Part shown: positions 1 to 9,266 of the stretch, one piece after another
How positions within the stretch are numbered: position 1 is the stretch's first letter
Layout of the letters: every line of letters begins with the position of its first letter
Source: Actinomycetota bacterium
GTDB lineage: Bacteria; Actinomycetota; Actinomycetes; Mycobacteriales; Pseudonocardiaceae
Length of the DNA: 35,018 nucleotides
Direction of reading: 5' to 3'
Assembly: GCA_021324675.1 (NCBI GenBank)
Contig: JAJPIR010000154.1
Span: 1 to 35,018, forward strand
Notes under the pieces: generated by a model
The model's input: the letters and a program-made list of their open reading frames with translations, nothing else
Told to the model about the DNA's origin: nothing
The model's database searches: none
Position numbers and translations under genes: made by a program

Positions 1-353
1 TCATGCCACTGCCCTCACGAAGCCGACGCAGCGCCGCCCCCAGACGCCGCCGGCGGATCGTCGGCACCGACACCATAACCCCCGACAATGCCACAGCAAC
101 AATCTCCGACGGTGCGGGGACACGAAGCTTGATTTGTGCAGTGCAAGTTGCTGGCCCAGCCGGTGCGGCCAGACCTCGAGCCGGCGTGCAGGTCGAGGTC
201 GGTGCTGTCACCGCGGCAGTTCGACAACTCGAGGACATGGGATATCAACTTCTTAGCTGGTGGTCGGATGCTCCGGCAGTATGACCCCCCAGCATCCGTA
301 CTTGCACCGGCCGCAGCGTCGGTGGTCGTCCCTAAGGCCGGTTCGGGTGCCAA
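1..353. other. left-edge stretch without a convincing gene
   Basis: Both strands are open for parts of this stretch, but none of the readings has recognisable domain content. I looked for a DUF397 partner, which often sits beside DUF5753 regulators, and did not find one in any minus frame. A plus-strand reading that ends at 284 has a plausible-looking C-terminal end around 190-284 but an Arg/Pro-rich start typical of non-coding GC-rich DNA. Confidence 0.4.
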
Positions 354-1250
354 CTATAGTTTTTTGAGCGTGTTGTTGAGCAGGGTAATCGTCTGGGTGG
401 GTGTCGCGGCTTCTGTGCACAATCGATTCATGACCATGACGTAAAGCTCGACATCCTCGTGCTTGTCCAGGTAGACAGCGCTAGTGAGCTGTTCCAGGTA
501 GACGATGTCTGGTAGGTCGGCATGGGGAAATCGCAGAATCGTGAAGGGGCCACCAACGCCGACGCGCGCTCCGGAATAAATCGGGATAATTTGGATTGAT
601 ACGTTAGGGAGTTCTGCCATCGCGATTAAATGCTGAATTTGTTCACGCATTGTCGAATCTTTATTGAGTCGCCACAGCGATGCCTCCTCGAATACTGCCC
701 ATAGGAGTGGCGCGTCGGGCTGGGTCAGGATTTCTTGACGTGTCATCCGCAGCGCAACCTTGCGCTCGATATCATCGGCTGATTGGTGTGGGTAGCCAAG
801 TTCAATGACGGCGCGAGCGACCTTTTGTGTCTGCAGCAGGCCAGGTACAAGCTGGGGTTGGTAGGTGCGAATGATCGAGCTGGCCTGCTCCAGGCCAAGG
901 TAGGCTTCAAACCAACTCGGGATGATGTCGCTGTACTGCTGCCACCACCCGGGCACGTTAGCCCGTCTGACCAAGGTCAGAAATGCTTCTCTTTCCTGGT
1001 GGGCGCTTACACCGTAAAGGCTGAGCAACTGCATGACGTCGCGCTCTCTGAAGCCGACCCGTCCGAGCTCCATACGGCTAATCTTGGCGCCGGATCCTTG
1101 GATCGCCTGGCCGGCTGCTGCGACAGTAACTCCGCGGGCTTCGCGGAGCCGACGTAATTGCGTTCCTAACACGACACGCAGCGCGGTAGGGCTTTTCAGC
1201 CGCCGCGTGTCGCCGGGGGGATCCGGACTGGAGGAAGGTGTCCCCACCAA
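354..1250 (-). CDS. Scr1-type XRE regulator (HTH + DUF5753)
   Basis: This 298-residue protein has an N-terminal helix-turn-helix of the XRE type at about residues 25-80 (LRRLREARGVT start, then a KISRMELGR recognition region). A DUF5753 effector domain follows at about 105-290, with the typical VPGLLQT and GGPFTILRFP signatures. In actinomycetes such proteins act as cytoplasmic DNA-binding regulators and are often paired with a small DUF397 protein; no partner is seen here. The first codon is TTG at 1250 with GTG at 1247 as the alternative; neither has a strong ribosome site. Codon use is visibly less GC-rich than in the neighbouring genes, especially between about 560 and 700, which may point to acquisition. 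Family assignment is firm; target and function are unknown. Confidence 0.9.
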   Translation of the reverse strand: MVGTPSSSPDPPGDTRRLKSPTALRVVLGTQLRRLREARGVTVAAAGQAIQGSGAKISRMELGRVGFRERDVMQLLSLYGVSAHQEREAFLTLVRRANVPGWWQQYSDIIPSWFEAYLGLEQASSIIRTYQPQLVPGLLQTQKVARAVIELGYPHQSADDIERKVALRMTRQEILTQPDAPLLWAVFEEASLWRLNKDSTMREQIQHLIAMAELPNVSIQIIPIYSGARVGVGGPFTILRFPHADLPDIVYLEQLTSAVYLDKHEDVELYVMVMNRLCTEAATPTQTITLLNNTLKKL

Positions 1251-2010
1251 CCTGTCACCAACCTAAGGGCAGCACGTGCAAGTTGCAGAGCATGGCGCAC
1301 CATAGCGAGGGGATGGTGCGCGGTCAATGCGCGTACATGCCTGACTGGAGCAGCTTCGACGCTGACATCTGGGCAGGTGTTCCCCACGCCTGCGGCTGGC
1401 AGCGAGGTGACCAGCCGGGGGCTCTTCGGTTGCCGGTCCAGGGCTGCGCGGGATCGCCTCGGCGCGCCATCTGGCGCATGATGTCCTTGATCGATGGCCA
1501 TCTGCTGCAGGCGGCGTGACGTACCTTGAATGAGCGCGTCGAGCGCCACGTTTATTGGAAATAATGCCCTGTGGCCTGTCTCGCCACCTCTGTTTTTAAT
1601 TCAAAGAACGTGCTTGACCTACGATCCCAGGTGTCAACGCAGGATGCAAATTTTGCAATTTCGATGTGAGCGTTACGCGCATTTGTACGCACGCTTGTAC
1701 GTGCATCGAGCCAGCTGCTCTGCCGTCAGGATGTCTTCACTCGCTGCCCTGGAGCCCTTCGCGCCCAGCGTCGGCGTTGATCAACAGGCTTTCGCGTGTC
1801 TAACAGTGGAAGATTTATGAATCACTGCGTAGTGATGTTGAAGTGTTGGATCGATGGTTATGCGGGCGGGGCAAGGGATACTTTCTACGTCTACTCTGAG
1901 AGGTGATGCCGCACGTTTGCGTCGGGTCATGCGGCGACGATTTCCCTCTCCGGGTAATAGTGGATCTCAATCCAGGTGGCTGCCAAAGCTGTAGCAATCG
2001 CGCTCCAATG
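1251..2010. other. 760-bp intergenic stretch, no supported gene
   Basis: Short open frames exist on both strands, but none gives coherent protein sequence. The segment from about 1550 to 1900 is clearly lower in GC than the flanks. It separates two minus-strand genes, so it should hold the 3' end of the FUSC transcript and the promoter of the Scr1 regulator; I could not pick a convincing promoter or terminator. Confidence 0.4.
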
Positions 2011-4341
2011 CTAGGCGTTGGTTGGCAAGCTCTGCGGCTGCGTCGTCGCGTCAACACCGCCGAGGTCGGTGGCGAACTTCACCACGATCTGGTCAATGCG
2101 GCGCAGCAGCCGGATGGCATTGAGCAAGGTGACGCGGCGGTCTGGGTCCGGGATGTGCGCGGCGTAGGCCTCCGCTGCATCGACCAGGTCTTGGGCGGAG
2201 GCGATCTGCTCGGTCGGGTGGTGTTGCAGCAGCTGGCGCAGCGCATCGAGGTTGGCCCGGACGCGGGCGGCGGCTGGCCGCAGGGTCGGCGCCCACCCCG
2301 GCTCACGGATTTCGTCGGCAACGCGGGCCAGGCGGCGGACGTAATACTCGACGCCGGTGAGCATCCGTAGCGTGCGCTGGTAGCTGGACCGCCCACGCCG
2401 CCACGGCAGCGGGTTGTCGAGCGGCCTGCCCCGCTCGCGTAGCGTGCGCAAGGCTTGGTGTAGATCCCGGGTGAGCTGCGCCAGCGGGTAGGCGGGCTCA
2501 CGGCCGAGGATGCGCTCGACCGACCCGGCCAGCGCCGCGTCCGCAGTGGCCACCATCTCGTCAAGGGTTTCACCGAATACCTCCCGGGTCCGTTTCGGCA
2601 CCACGAGGTACGCGGCGAGCATGCCCATTGCCACGCCGACGGCGGTCTCCTCGATCCGAAGGACCAACGTCTGGACACTGAATTGGCCGATCAGCCCGTA
2701 GAGCACAGCCAGCACCGCGGTGATCCATAACGCAAACAGCGTCTGCGAGACGCGCGCCAGGTACAGCGCCAGGAAAGCGCAGCCGAACAACACCAGAAGG
2801 GCCGCCAGCTCGTGACCACTGACCAGGACAGCCAACCCCATACCGGCAAGCACACCACCGATAGTCCCGACGAGGCGCTGCCAACCGCGGCTGAGCACAT
2901 CACCCCGGCTGCTGGTGTTGACGAACACGATGAATGCGGTCAGCACTGCCCAGTACCAGCGTGCTGGCGACACCAGCTCACCGATCACGATCGCCAGGCT
3001 GGCTGCGATGCCGACCTGCAGGGCTTGGCGGGTGCTCAGCGCCAGGCCTTGAGGGCGTTGAGCGTCGGTTCCGGGCGCCGCGCCCTCGTCGATGCCAGAC
3101 TCCGAGCTTGCTGGCCCGTCCGGGCCGCCGGACTCGGTTGCGGGAACCCGTCCATCGGCGGGCTGGTCCATCGGCGGGCGAGCTAGCTCGTGGTCCCTCG
3201 CCGGGGCCGCCCCGTCAATGCCCAGAACTGTCGCTAGCGCATCCGCGAGCCGGATGGCCGCAAACGCTACTCGCTGAGCACGGTCGTTCTGCCCGACGGT
3301 CTCGGTGGCCAGCGCCCAGATGCTGCGTTTGGCCCCGTCGAGCAGTCCGTGGACGCTTCCCGGCAGGATGCCGGTCGCGGACGCCGCTCCGAGACGATCG
3401 ACTCCTGCCAGCAGGGCGCGCCGATTGCGCTCATCCATCAGTGATTCATGCTGCACCAGCTGCTCGGCCGCCACAGCCAGACGCTCGGCGGCAAGCTCGG
3501 CGTCCAGGAACGCGAGGAGAAGCTCCCGGCCTTCGCGGCCGGACTCCTCTGGGCCTTGATCTGCCCCTTCGTCTGGCCCTTCTCGCGGGCCTTGCCCTGC
3601 GCGCGGCGAGCCTTCTGCGGGGTCAGCCGCATTTCGCTCCAGGTTCTCGCCCAGGAGCAGTGCAGCCTCGTTGAGCCGGGCGCGCTGGCGTTCGACGTCG
3701 TACAGCGTGTCCTCGACTGCTTGCGGCGCAGCTCTCAGTAGATCCGCGACCTCCTCGACAAGGGCATGCAGGCGCGCGCGGAACGCGCGGATCAGCCGCT
3801 CGCGGGTCCGTTCGGGACGCTCGGCGAAGGCCCACCCGCGCAGCAGCAGCGTCGAACCGATGCCAATGGTCGCAGCGACCAGCAACCATGGCAGCTGCTC
3901 GACGGTGACATGCAGGTACTGGGCGAGAAAGAACGGTTGGAACGCGGCCATGCCGAGCGCGGACCCACGCGTGCCGAAGCGGCGGATGTAGATCGCGACT
4001 GTCGTGACGGCGACGAAGACGAGGTCGGCAATGAGGTGATGCGACGCCAGCAGCGCCCCGCCTGTGAGCGAGGCCAGCGCGGGGACGAGCATCAGCAGCG
4101 TCGTAACCCGTAGCCGGGGTAGGTCAGGTTCGTTCACCGCGAAGTTGCTGATCATCGCGAGCATTGCCGCCACCAGCACCACAGTCACCGGCTGGCCGCT
4201 GAGCCAACGTGCGCCGGAGCCGATAGCGGCTGCGAGCATCATCGATGCTGTGCCGATCCCGGCGAGCCGGAGCCGTACCATGCCGGGATCGGCTCCGCTG
4301 AGCATGGTGCGCAGTTCCGCCAGCGCCCCGTGCCGCTGCAT
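2011..4341 (-). CDS. FUSC family (aromatic acid exporter-like) membrane protein
   Basis: A protein of about 776 residues with two membrane blocks. The N-terminal block (about residues 20-190) holds roughly six hydrophobic segments. The C-terminal block (about 440-595) carries the FUSC_2-type pattern with VGTIGGVLAGMG and several further membrane helices, followed by a helical cytosolic tail. Between them lies a charged region with a low-complexity Gly/Glu/Pro stretch (3540-3630). The family includes the p-hydroxybenzoic acid efflux proteins AaeB and YccS; export of small aromatic acids is the usual guess, but the substrate here is not determinable. I prefer the ATG at 4341 over a TTG at 4386, though neither has a clear Shine-Dalgarno. 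The gene stands alone, with no membrane-fusion partner beside it. Confidence 0.85.
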   Translation of the reverse strand: MQRHGALAELRTMLSGADPGMVRLRLAGIGTASMMLAAAIGSGARWLSGQPVTVVLVAAMLAMISNFAVNEPDLPRLRVTTLLMLVPALASLTGGALLASHHLIADLVFVAVTTVAIYIRRFGTRGSALGMAAFQPFFLAQYLHVTVEQLPWLLVAATIGIGSTLLLRGWAFAERPERTRERLIRAFRARLHALVEEVADLLRAAPQAVEDTLYDVERQRARLNEAALLLGENLERNAADPAEGSPRAGQGPREGPDEGADQGPEESGREGRELLLAFLDAELAAERLAVAAEQLVQHESLMDERNRRALLAGVDRLGAASATGILPGSVHGLLDGAKRSIWALATETVGQNDRAQRVAFAAIRLADALATVLGIDGAAPARDHELARPPMDQPADGRVPATESGGPDGPASSESGIDEGAAPGTDAQRPQGLALSTRQALQVGIAASLAIVIGELVSPARWYWAVLTAFIVFVNTSSRGDVLSRGWQRLVGTIGGVLAGMGLAVLVSGHELAALLVLFGCAFLALYLARVSQTLFALWITAVLAVLYGLIGQFSVQTLVLRIEETAVGVAMGMLAAYLVVPKRTREVFGETLDEMVATADAALAGSVERILGREPAYPLAQLTRDLHQALRTLRERGRPLDNPLPWRRGRSSYQRTLRMLTGVEYYVRRLARVADEIREPGWAPTLRPAAARVRANLDALRQLLQHHPTEQIASAQDLVDAAEAYAAHIPDPDRRVTLLNAIRLLRRIDQIVVKFATDLGGVDATTQPQSLPTNA

Positions 4342-4965
4342 CAGGTCAGTTTTGCACGGAAAGATGGACGCAGCCTGTACGTGCAAATGTACCGGCCGGA
4401 GATCATTGCGGCCTCGTAGGCGTGGTCGAGCGAGTAGGGCATCACCAGACCATCCGTTCGGGATGCCCGGTAAATAGCCAGGAAGTCGACCCGCCTCGGG
4501 CGCGCACCGCCGTCGACGGCGTGCTACGGGGCGGGGAGCGGACCGCTACAACCGGGACCCATGGGGGCTCGTCCCGGGAGCTGTCCGCTGGTGGCTGCCC
4601 GCGCCCGGAGCGGTCGCAAAGGGCAGCCGAGGTGATTCGTTCCGATGCTGTGAGCGGGGCGAATGGGGTCGGTGGGTTCGCTCCGCGCCGCCGGTCCGAC
4701 CCGCTCCCGGACGAATAACGGCCTGAGCTGCGGAAGTAATCCCTGAAACGGGCTGTGGCACGTTCCGGCAGCTGCTCGATCCGCGGTCTGCCAGCGTGCC
4801 GATGGCCGGACCCTGCGCCAAGGGCGGCAGCCGCTTCACGGTCGCTGTTCCGTGAACTCGACACCAGCGACGTTTCACGGCCGCTCACATGGCGCTTTGG
4901 TCGAGTTCACGGCTGGGACGGGTGATGAGCCCACCCATGAGCTGCGCGAGCGGCCCATTCCGTGC
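4342..4965. other. gene-poor stretch with palindromic DNA
   Basis: No frame on either strand encodes recognisable protein; the readings are Arg/Pro/Ser-rich as expected for out-of-frame GC-rich DNA. The right part, 4841-4912, holds nested inverted repeats that are described separately. Confidence 0.4.
4841..4912. repeat. nested inverted repeat, CCGTGAACTCGAC family, copy 1
   Basis: CCGTGAACTCGAC at 4850-4862 is the exact reverse complement of GTCGAGTTCACGG at 4900-4912, with 37 bases between. A second stem, GTCGCTG at 4841-4847 with CAGCGAC at 4865-4871, is interleaved with the first, so alternative folds are possible. The same left arm, with a nine-base-matching right arm at exactly the same 50-base offset, occurs at 12388-12450. 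The shared geometry suggests a dispersed element rather than chance. Confidence 0.7.
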
Positions 4966-5157
4966 TCACCAGCCTGCCTTGCCGTTTGGTAGGTGCCGGT
5001 TGTGGCACTGCGGACAGATTTGCTCGGGGTCGGGTGGGCTACCGGGCAGCGGACCCGATCTGGGCGGCCAGCCCACCGGGACGGGCTGGACTCGATCCCA
5101 CACAGCGCGTGCACGGATCGGGTCGCCGGGCTGTACACCCGCGGTGGGTGTCGGCAT
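4966..5157 (-). CDS. small Cys-containing hypothetical ORF (doubtful)
   Basis: A possible 63-residue protein that ends in a short motif with CPQC followed by His residues (CPQCHNRH), reminiscent of a treble-clef or zinc-knuckle tail. Third codon positions are mostly G or C, as in real genes here. There is no clear ribosome site and it overlaps the left end of the decayed regulator on the other strand, so it may be a remnant or an artefact. I do not recognise a family. Confidence 0.25.
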   Translation of the reverse strand: MPTPTAGVQPGDPIRARAVWDRVQPVPVGWPPRSGPLPGSPPDPEQICPQCHNRHLPNGKAGW

Positions 5158-5171
5158 CGCCCATCGACCGC

Positions 5172-5583
5172 ACAAACCAGGTCGATCTCTCGCTCATGGT
5201 TGCCGAGCATCGTGCAAACCGCGGCTTATGCCCGGGAGATGTTGACCGCCCCAGGTGGTCCGGTGCTGGTGGGTGCAACCCCTCATGCTGTGGAAGGGTT
5301 GATCGCTGAGCGGGTCAAACGTCAGGCACTGCTGTACGAGCCACGTCGGCAAGTGCGGATCGTGCTCGGACAAGCCGCGTTGACAGTGCATTTCGGGGCG
5401 GTGGAGACCCTCATCGGGCAGCTTGATCGGCTGGTGATTGTCGCCGGCTTGCCGTCAGTGGATTTGCGGGTGCTGCCCGACGCTGCCCCGTCACCGCTGC
5501 GGGCACTTCTCCACCGCTCTACCGCCTTATTTCGCGAGGGAGCCCGATCAACGCCGTGGCACCTAGCAGGTATCCGCGAATGA
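5172..5583 (+). pseudogene. decayed DUF5753 (Scr1-type) regulator fragment
   Basis: From about 5172 the frame reads a partial DUF5753 domain: an IVQTAAYAREML segment matching the family's VPGLLQT-x-x-YAR motif, then the AERVKRQALLYEP helix region, and a VDLRVLPDAAP strand. It stops at 5583 before the usual GGPF-x-L core and the C-terminal helices. The entire XRE helix-turn-helix and the first third of DUF5753 are missing upstream. The fragment therefore cannot bind DNA in the normal way and is best seen as a relic of a second Scr1-type gene, unlike the intact copy at 354-1250. Confidence 0.7.
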
Positions 5584-5715
5584 CGGCCCCGGTGGGTAGT
5601 CCCGTTGGGTGCTGGTGTGGAAGACGGATGAGCGTTCATGGGCCAGTCTGGAGTACGAGGGTCATAGCTGATCTGGCGGGACAGGTCAGCTTCCAGGATC
5701 GTCGGGGAGGCCGGC

Positions 5716-6573
5716 ATGGACATTGCGGTGTTGGGCATGGGTCGGATGGGTCGCGCGCTGGCGGGGAGGCTGCTCGAGGGCGGCCACCGGGTGGCGGTGT
5801 GGAACCGGTCGAAGGGTAAGGCCGGCGAGATCGTGTCCGCGGGTGGTCGGGAAGCAGATAGCGTCGCCGACGCTGTGGGCGGGGTCGACGTCGCGATCAC
5901 CATGCTGGCCAACGACAACGCCGTCAGAAGCGTGGCGTTGGGGGAGCTGCTGTCGGCGATCGGCCATAAGACCATCTATGCCGACTGCTCGACGGTGTCG
6001 CCAGTACTGAGTGGCGAGCTCGCCGAGGCCTTCCCCGGCCGTTTCCTTGCGGTGCCCGTGATTGGCAGCCCCCTCGCAGTACGCGCAGGCCAAGCGGTAT
6101 ACCTCGCCGGCGGCAACGGTGATCTCATCGACCGTCTCGCTCCAGCCTTGTCGTCGCTATCCAGCACTGTCCGGCGATATGACACCGCGTCGCTGGCGCT
6201 CGCCGCCAAGCTCACGAGCAACCTGCTGCTGCTGACGCAAGTCATTGCCCTGGCGGAGGCATTTGCCGTGGGCCGCAGCGGTGGTCTCACCGACGACCAG
6301 CTGCGCGAGCTCCTGGGTAGCAGTCCCTTGCTTGCGCCAGGGCTGAAGAACCGGTTCGAAGGTGTCCTGACCGGCTCGCAGGATCCCTGGTGGACCACCG
6401 TGCTGGGTGCCAAGGACGCCGGCCTGGCCATCGATATCGCTCGGGAGGCCGATGTGGACCTGCCGGGTGCCACGATCGTGCAGCAGCTCTATGAAAAGGC
6501 AGCGGCTCAGGGTCTCGACGACTCTGACATCTCTGCCGTGACGCAGCTTTACCAGGACGGCATGCCTCAGTGA
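5716..6573 (+). CDS. NAD(P)-dependent beta-hydroxyacid dehydrogenase-family oxidoreductase
   Basis: A 285-residue protein of the 3-hydroxyisobutyrate dehydrogenase/imine reductase superfamily. The N-terminal Rossmann fold opens with GMGRMG (residues about 7-12) and continues through the ITMLAND and DCSTVSP substrate-side strands. The helical C-terminal domain begins near residue 165 with the AAKLTSNLLLL segment, whose Lys is the conserved catalytic position in this superfamily. The ATG at 5716 follows a GGGGAGG-like ribosome site. It stands alone and converges on cydB with about 70 bases between them. The exact substrate, a 3-hydroxyacid or a cyclic imine, cannot be decided from sequence by eye. 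Confidence 0.88.
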   Translation: MDIAVLGMGRMGRALAGRLLEGGHRVAVWNRSKGKAGEIVSAGGREADSVADAVGGVDVAITMLANDNAVRSVALGELLSAIGHKTIYADCSTVSPVLSGELAEAFPGRFLAVPVIGSPLAVRAGQAVYLAGGNGDLIDRLAPALSSLSSTVRRYDTASLALAAKLTSNLLLLTQVIALAEAFAVGRSGGLTDDQLRELLGSSPLLAPGLKNRFEGVLTGSQDPWWTTVLGAKDAGLAIDIAREADVDLPGATIVQQLYEKAAAQGLDDSDISAVTQLYQDGMPQ

Positions 6574-6642
6574 GGTAACAGAGGTGACGCACCCCTTCAG
6601 CGCGGTTCCAGGACCGTGGTGGTAGCCAGCACGCGACGACGA

Positions 6643-7899
6643 TCACCCTCGGTTTCTGGGAGGCATAGCCTCGCGAGAAGGGTCCGGTTCTGCCGTTACG
6701 AGGGCGAAAGTGGACAGGGCGCAAGCGAATAGGCAGATGACTCCCAGGGCGCGCGCCCAACCGGCATCGGCCAGGACGGTCGCACCTGTGCCAACGAGGA
6801 AGGTGGCGGCAGCGAAGGCTGCGAGCAGGTGTGTCTGCCGTTTCCGTGGCGCGTGCGGCGCGGCGGGGACGGTCGCACCGGGGGCGGCTGCGGGGTCGAG
6901 GTGGCCCCGCAGCACAAGGCGGAACAGCAGCAGTAGCGAGGGCACCAGCAGGATTGCACCGCAAGCGACGGCGATGATGGTGGCCAGCAGCGAGGAGCGG
7001 CTGGCAGCGGCCTGATCGATGGTGAGTCCGGGCAGTACGCGGGGCCTTTGGGCCAGGGCCCAGCCGGCAACGATCGCGGCGACGGCCAACGCTGCCGAGG
7101 CGCGGGCCGGGCCGAAGCGGCGGCGCCAGACCAGGAACAGAGTCGTCAGGCCCGCTGCGGCTGAGACGCCGACCGCCGCGATGCCACCATCACTGGTCAG
7201 GCCATGGAACAGGGCGGCGGCGTCGGAGCGGACGACGGCCAGGGCAGCCAGCGCGAGCCCACCTGCGCACAGGCCGGAGCCGAGGGCGCGGGCGCGGAAG
7301 TCCACCTCCAGCGTCCGCTCACCCAGCCGGTGTGCGTCGGCGGCGAGGTAGACCGCGGCGAGGTAACCGCCGGTGGCCACGGCAAGCCCACCGATGACCA
7401 CCGAGGTGGGATTGAGCCAGCTGGTGACGGGGTCGCCGGCGGCGTTGCCGACCGGAACCCGGCCGGACGCGATTGCGCCCACAACGGTACCCAGCGCGAA
7501 TGGGGTCAGGATCGAGGACAGCGCGAAGACGTTTTCGATCGGGTGCTGGCCGCGGGCTGCCTCGAGCTGGCCACGCAGCGCGTAAGACGCCCCACGAAGG
7601 ATGATCCCGACTGCGGCAAGAAACACTGGTATCGCCAGCGTGGACATGATCGACCCGAAGACCACCGGGTAGGCGGTCCAGCACACCACGAGCACGAAGA
7701 TCAGCCAGACGTGATTGGCTTCCCAGACCGGCCCCATCGCATGTCGCGCGTGGTCGCGGATCTTCGCCCGGCTGGCTGGTCCGCCCCCGGCCAGCAGTGT
7801 CCACAGGCCAGCGCCGAAATCCGCGCCAGCCAGCACGGTGTAGGCGGCCAGGCCGGCGAGGATGAACGCCATCGGGATTTCAGCCATCCCGATAGCCAT
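6643..7899 (-). CDS. cydB: cytochrome bd quinol oxidase subunit II
   Basis: A 418-residue polytopic membrane protein and the structural partner of CydA in the bd-type terminal oxidase. The first membrane helix carries LAGADFGAGLW, and a later segment has WEANHVWLIFVLVVCW; both are hallmark regions of CydB. It is longer than many CydB proteins because of a C-terminal part with extra hydrophobic segments ending in a short polar tail. The ATG at 7899 has GGGAG six bases upstream and overlaps the last 20 bases of cydA, so the two are translationally coupled. It is the last gene of the lutABC-cydAB run. No cydDC assembly genes are present in the window. Confidence 0.93.
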   Translation of the reverse strand: MAIGMAEIPMAFILAGLAAYTVLAGADFGAGLWTLLAGGGPASRAKIRDHARHAMGPVWEANHVWLIFVLVVCWTAYPVVFGSIMSTLAIPVFLAAVGIILRGASYALRGQLEAARGQHPIENVFALSSILTPFALGTVVGAIASGRVPVGNAAGDPVTSWLNPTSVVIGGLAVATGGYLAAVYLAADAHRLGERTLEVDFRARALGSGLCAGGLALAALAVVRSDAAALFHGLTSDGGIAAVGVSAAAGLTTLFLVWRRRFGPARASAALAVAAIVAGWALAQRPRVLPGLTIDQAAASRSSLLATIIAVACGAILLVPSLLLLFRLVLRGHLDPAAAPGATVPAAPHAPRKRQTHLLAAFAAATFLVGTGATVLADAGWARALGVICLFACALSTFALVTAEPDPSREAMPPRNRG

Positions 7900-9247
7900 C
7901 CTGGTCTCCCTCGAGTGGCACGCGGCTGAAACGGCGCAGCAGCCAGGCGACCCCGGCGGCCAGTGCCAGGTAGACCACGATAAGCGTGCCGTAGCCGACG
8001 GGGATACCGCGCGCCTCGGTGACGGCGTCGGTGGTGCGCATGACGTGGTAGATGATCCAGGGCTGGCGCCCGACCTCGGTGGTGGTCCAACCGGCCCACA
8101 GCGCGATCACCGACAAGGGACCTGCCAACACCACGGCCCGGTAAAACCAGGGCGAGCCAGGCAGGCGGCGGTGGCGTAACCGGATGTAGAGGTACACCAC
8201 GCCGATTAGCGCCAGCAGGGTGCCGATCCCGACCATCGTCTGGAAGGAGAAGCGCACCACGTTGACCGGCGGCTGGTCTGAGATCGGTACTGCGTTGAGG
8301 CCTTGGACAGTGGCGTTCGGATCATGGAAGGCCAGCAGGGACAGCAGGCGGGGGATTTCGATGCCGTAGACGACATCGTGGCCGTTGTACCAGCCCAGCA
8401 GGTGCTCCGGCGCCCCTTGGGTGGTCTGGCCGAGTCCCTCCAGCGCGGCCAGTTTGGTCGGCTGGGCGCTGGCGACCTCGCGCGCGGCCCAGTCGCCGAT
8501 CACGACCTGGAGCGGTGCGGCGATCGCCGCGGCCGACAGCGCCACCGTCAGCGCGGTGCGCTCGTAACGGCCCCAGCGACCGCGCAGAAAAGCCCAGGCA
8601 TAGGCGCCGGCGACAAGGAAACCGGCGACGATGTAACCGGCGAAGTACATGTGCGCGAACTCGTGCCAGAAAAAGGAGTTGCCAAACAACGCTGACCATG
8701 GGTGTTCGTTGACGGCGCGGCCCTCCTGGAGCGTGAACCCGCCGGGATGGTTCATCCAGCCATTGACGGAGATGACGAACAGCGAGCCGGTCACCCCGGC
8801 GATCGCCACCGGAATGCCGGACAGGAAATGCAGCCGTGGTGGCAGGCGGTCCCAGCCGTAGACATAGATCCCGATGAAGATCGCCTCGATGAAGAAGGAG
8901 AAACCTTCCAGCGTGAACCCCAGCCCGAACACGTTGGCGAAATTGGCCATGAAGGCGGGCCACAGCAGCCCGAACTCGAAGCTCAGGATCGTCCCCGTCA
9001 CCACGCCGACGGCGAACAGTGCCAGCATCACCTTCGACCAGCGCCGGGCGAGCACGCGAAACAGCGTGTCGCCGGTGCGCAGGTAGCGCCACTCGCAGAA
9101 CAGGACCATCGCGGGAAAGGCGATCCCGAAGCACACCAGAGGTATGTGCACGGCCAGCGACAGCGCTTGCATCTGCCGCGCCTGCAGTAGGTAATCTTGA
9201 TCAACCGAAGCCAAGGCACCGCCGGCGGTCGCGAGAAGTGCGGTCAC
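7880..9247 (-). CDS. cydA: cytochrome bd quinol oxidase subunit I
   Basis: A 455-residue subunit that binds the haems and quinol. Visible functional residues match the E. coli framework: the His in the first helix (SLAVHIPL), the proton-path acidic pair in LEGFSFFIEA, the Q-loop TKLAALEGL (Lys and Glu aligning with K252 and E257), and the GRQPW signature near residue 375. The quinol site therefore looks intact and the enzyme should oxidise (mena)quinol and reduce O2 in the cytoplasmic membrane. The GTG at 9247 is chosen over an upstream in-frame ATG because GGGGGGAA lies six to ten bases before it and the upstream part would overlap lutC. It starts 19 bases after the lutC stop. Confidence 0.94.
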   Translation of the reverse strand: MTALLATAGGALASVDQDYLLQARQMQALSLAVHIPLVCFGIAFPAMVLFCEWRYLRTGDTLFRVLARRWSKVMLALFAVGVVTGTILSFEFGLLWPAFMANFANVFGLGFTLEGFSFFIEAIFIGIYVYGWDRLPPRLHFLSGIPVAIAGVTGSLFVISVNGWMNHPGGFTLQEGRAVNEHPWSALFGNSFFWHEFAHMYFAGYIVAGFLVAGAYAWAFLRGRWGRYERTALTVALSAAAIAAPLQVVIGDWAAREVASAQPTKLAALEGLGQTTQGAPEHLLGWYNGHDVVYGIEIPRLLSLLAFHDPNATVQGLNAVPISDQPPVNVVRFSFQTMVGIGTLLALIGVVYLYIRLRHRRLPGSPWFYRAVVLAGPLSVIALWAGWTTTEVGRQPWIIYHVMRTTDAVTEARGIPVGYGTLIVVYLALAAGVAWLLRRFSRVPLEGDQDGYRDG

Positions 9248-9266
9248 GTCGTTTCCCCCCTGGTGG

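Noticed and set aside
141-1286. 11-base repeat GTGCAAGTTGC at 141 and 1276 flanking the Scr1 regulator
   Set aside because: Pairs of identical 11-mers are expected many times by chance in 35 kb; there is no longer match or target-site structure.
4442-4888. 148-residue minus-strand open frame
   Set aside because: Composition is Arg/Ser/Pro-rich without domain signs, typical of non-coding high-GC DNA, and it contains the palindromic element.
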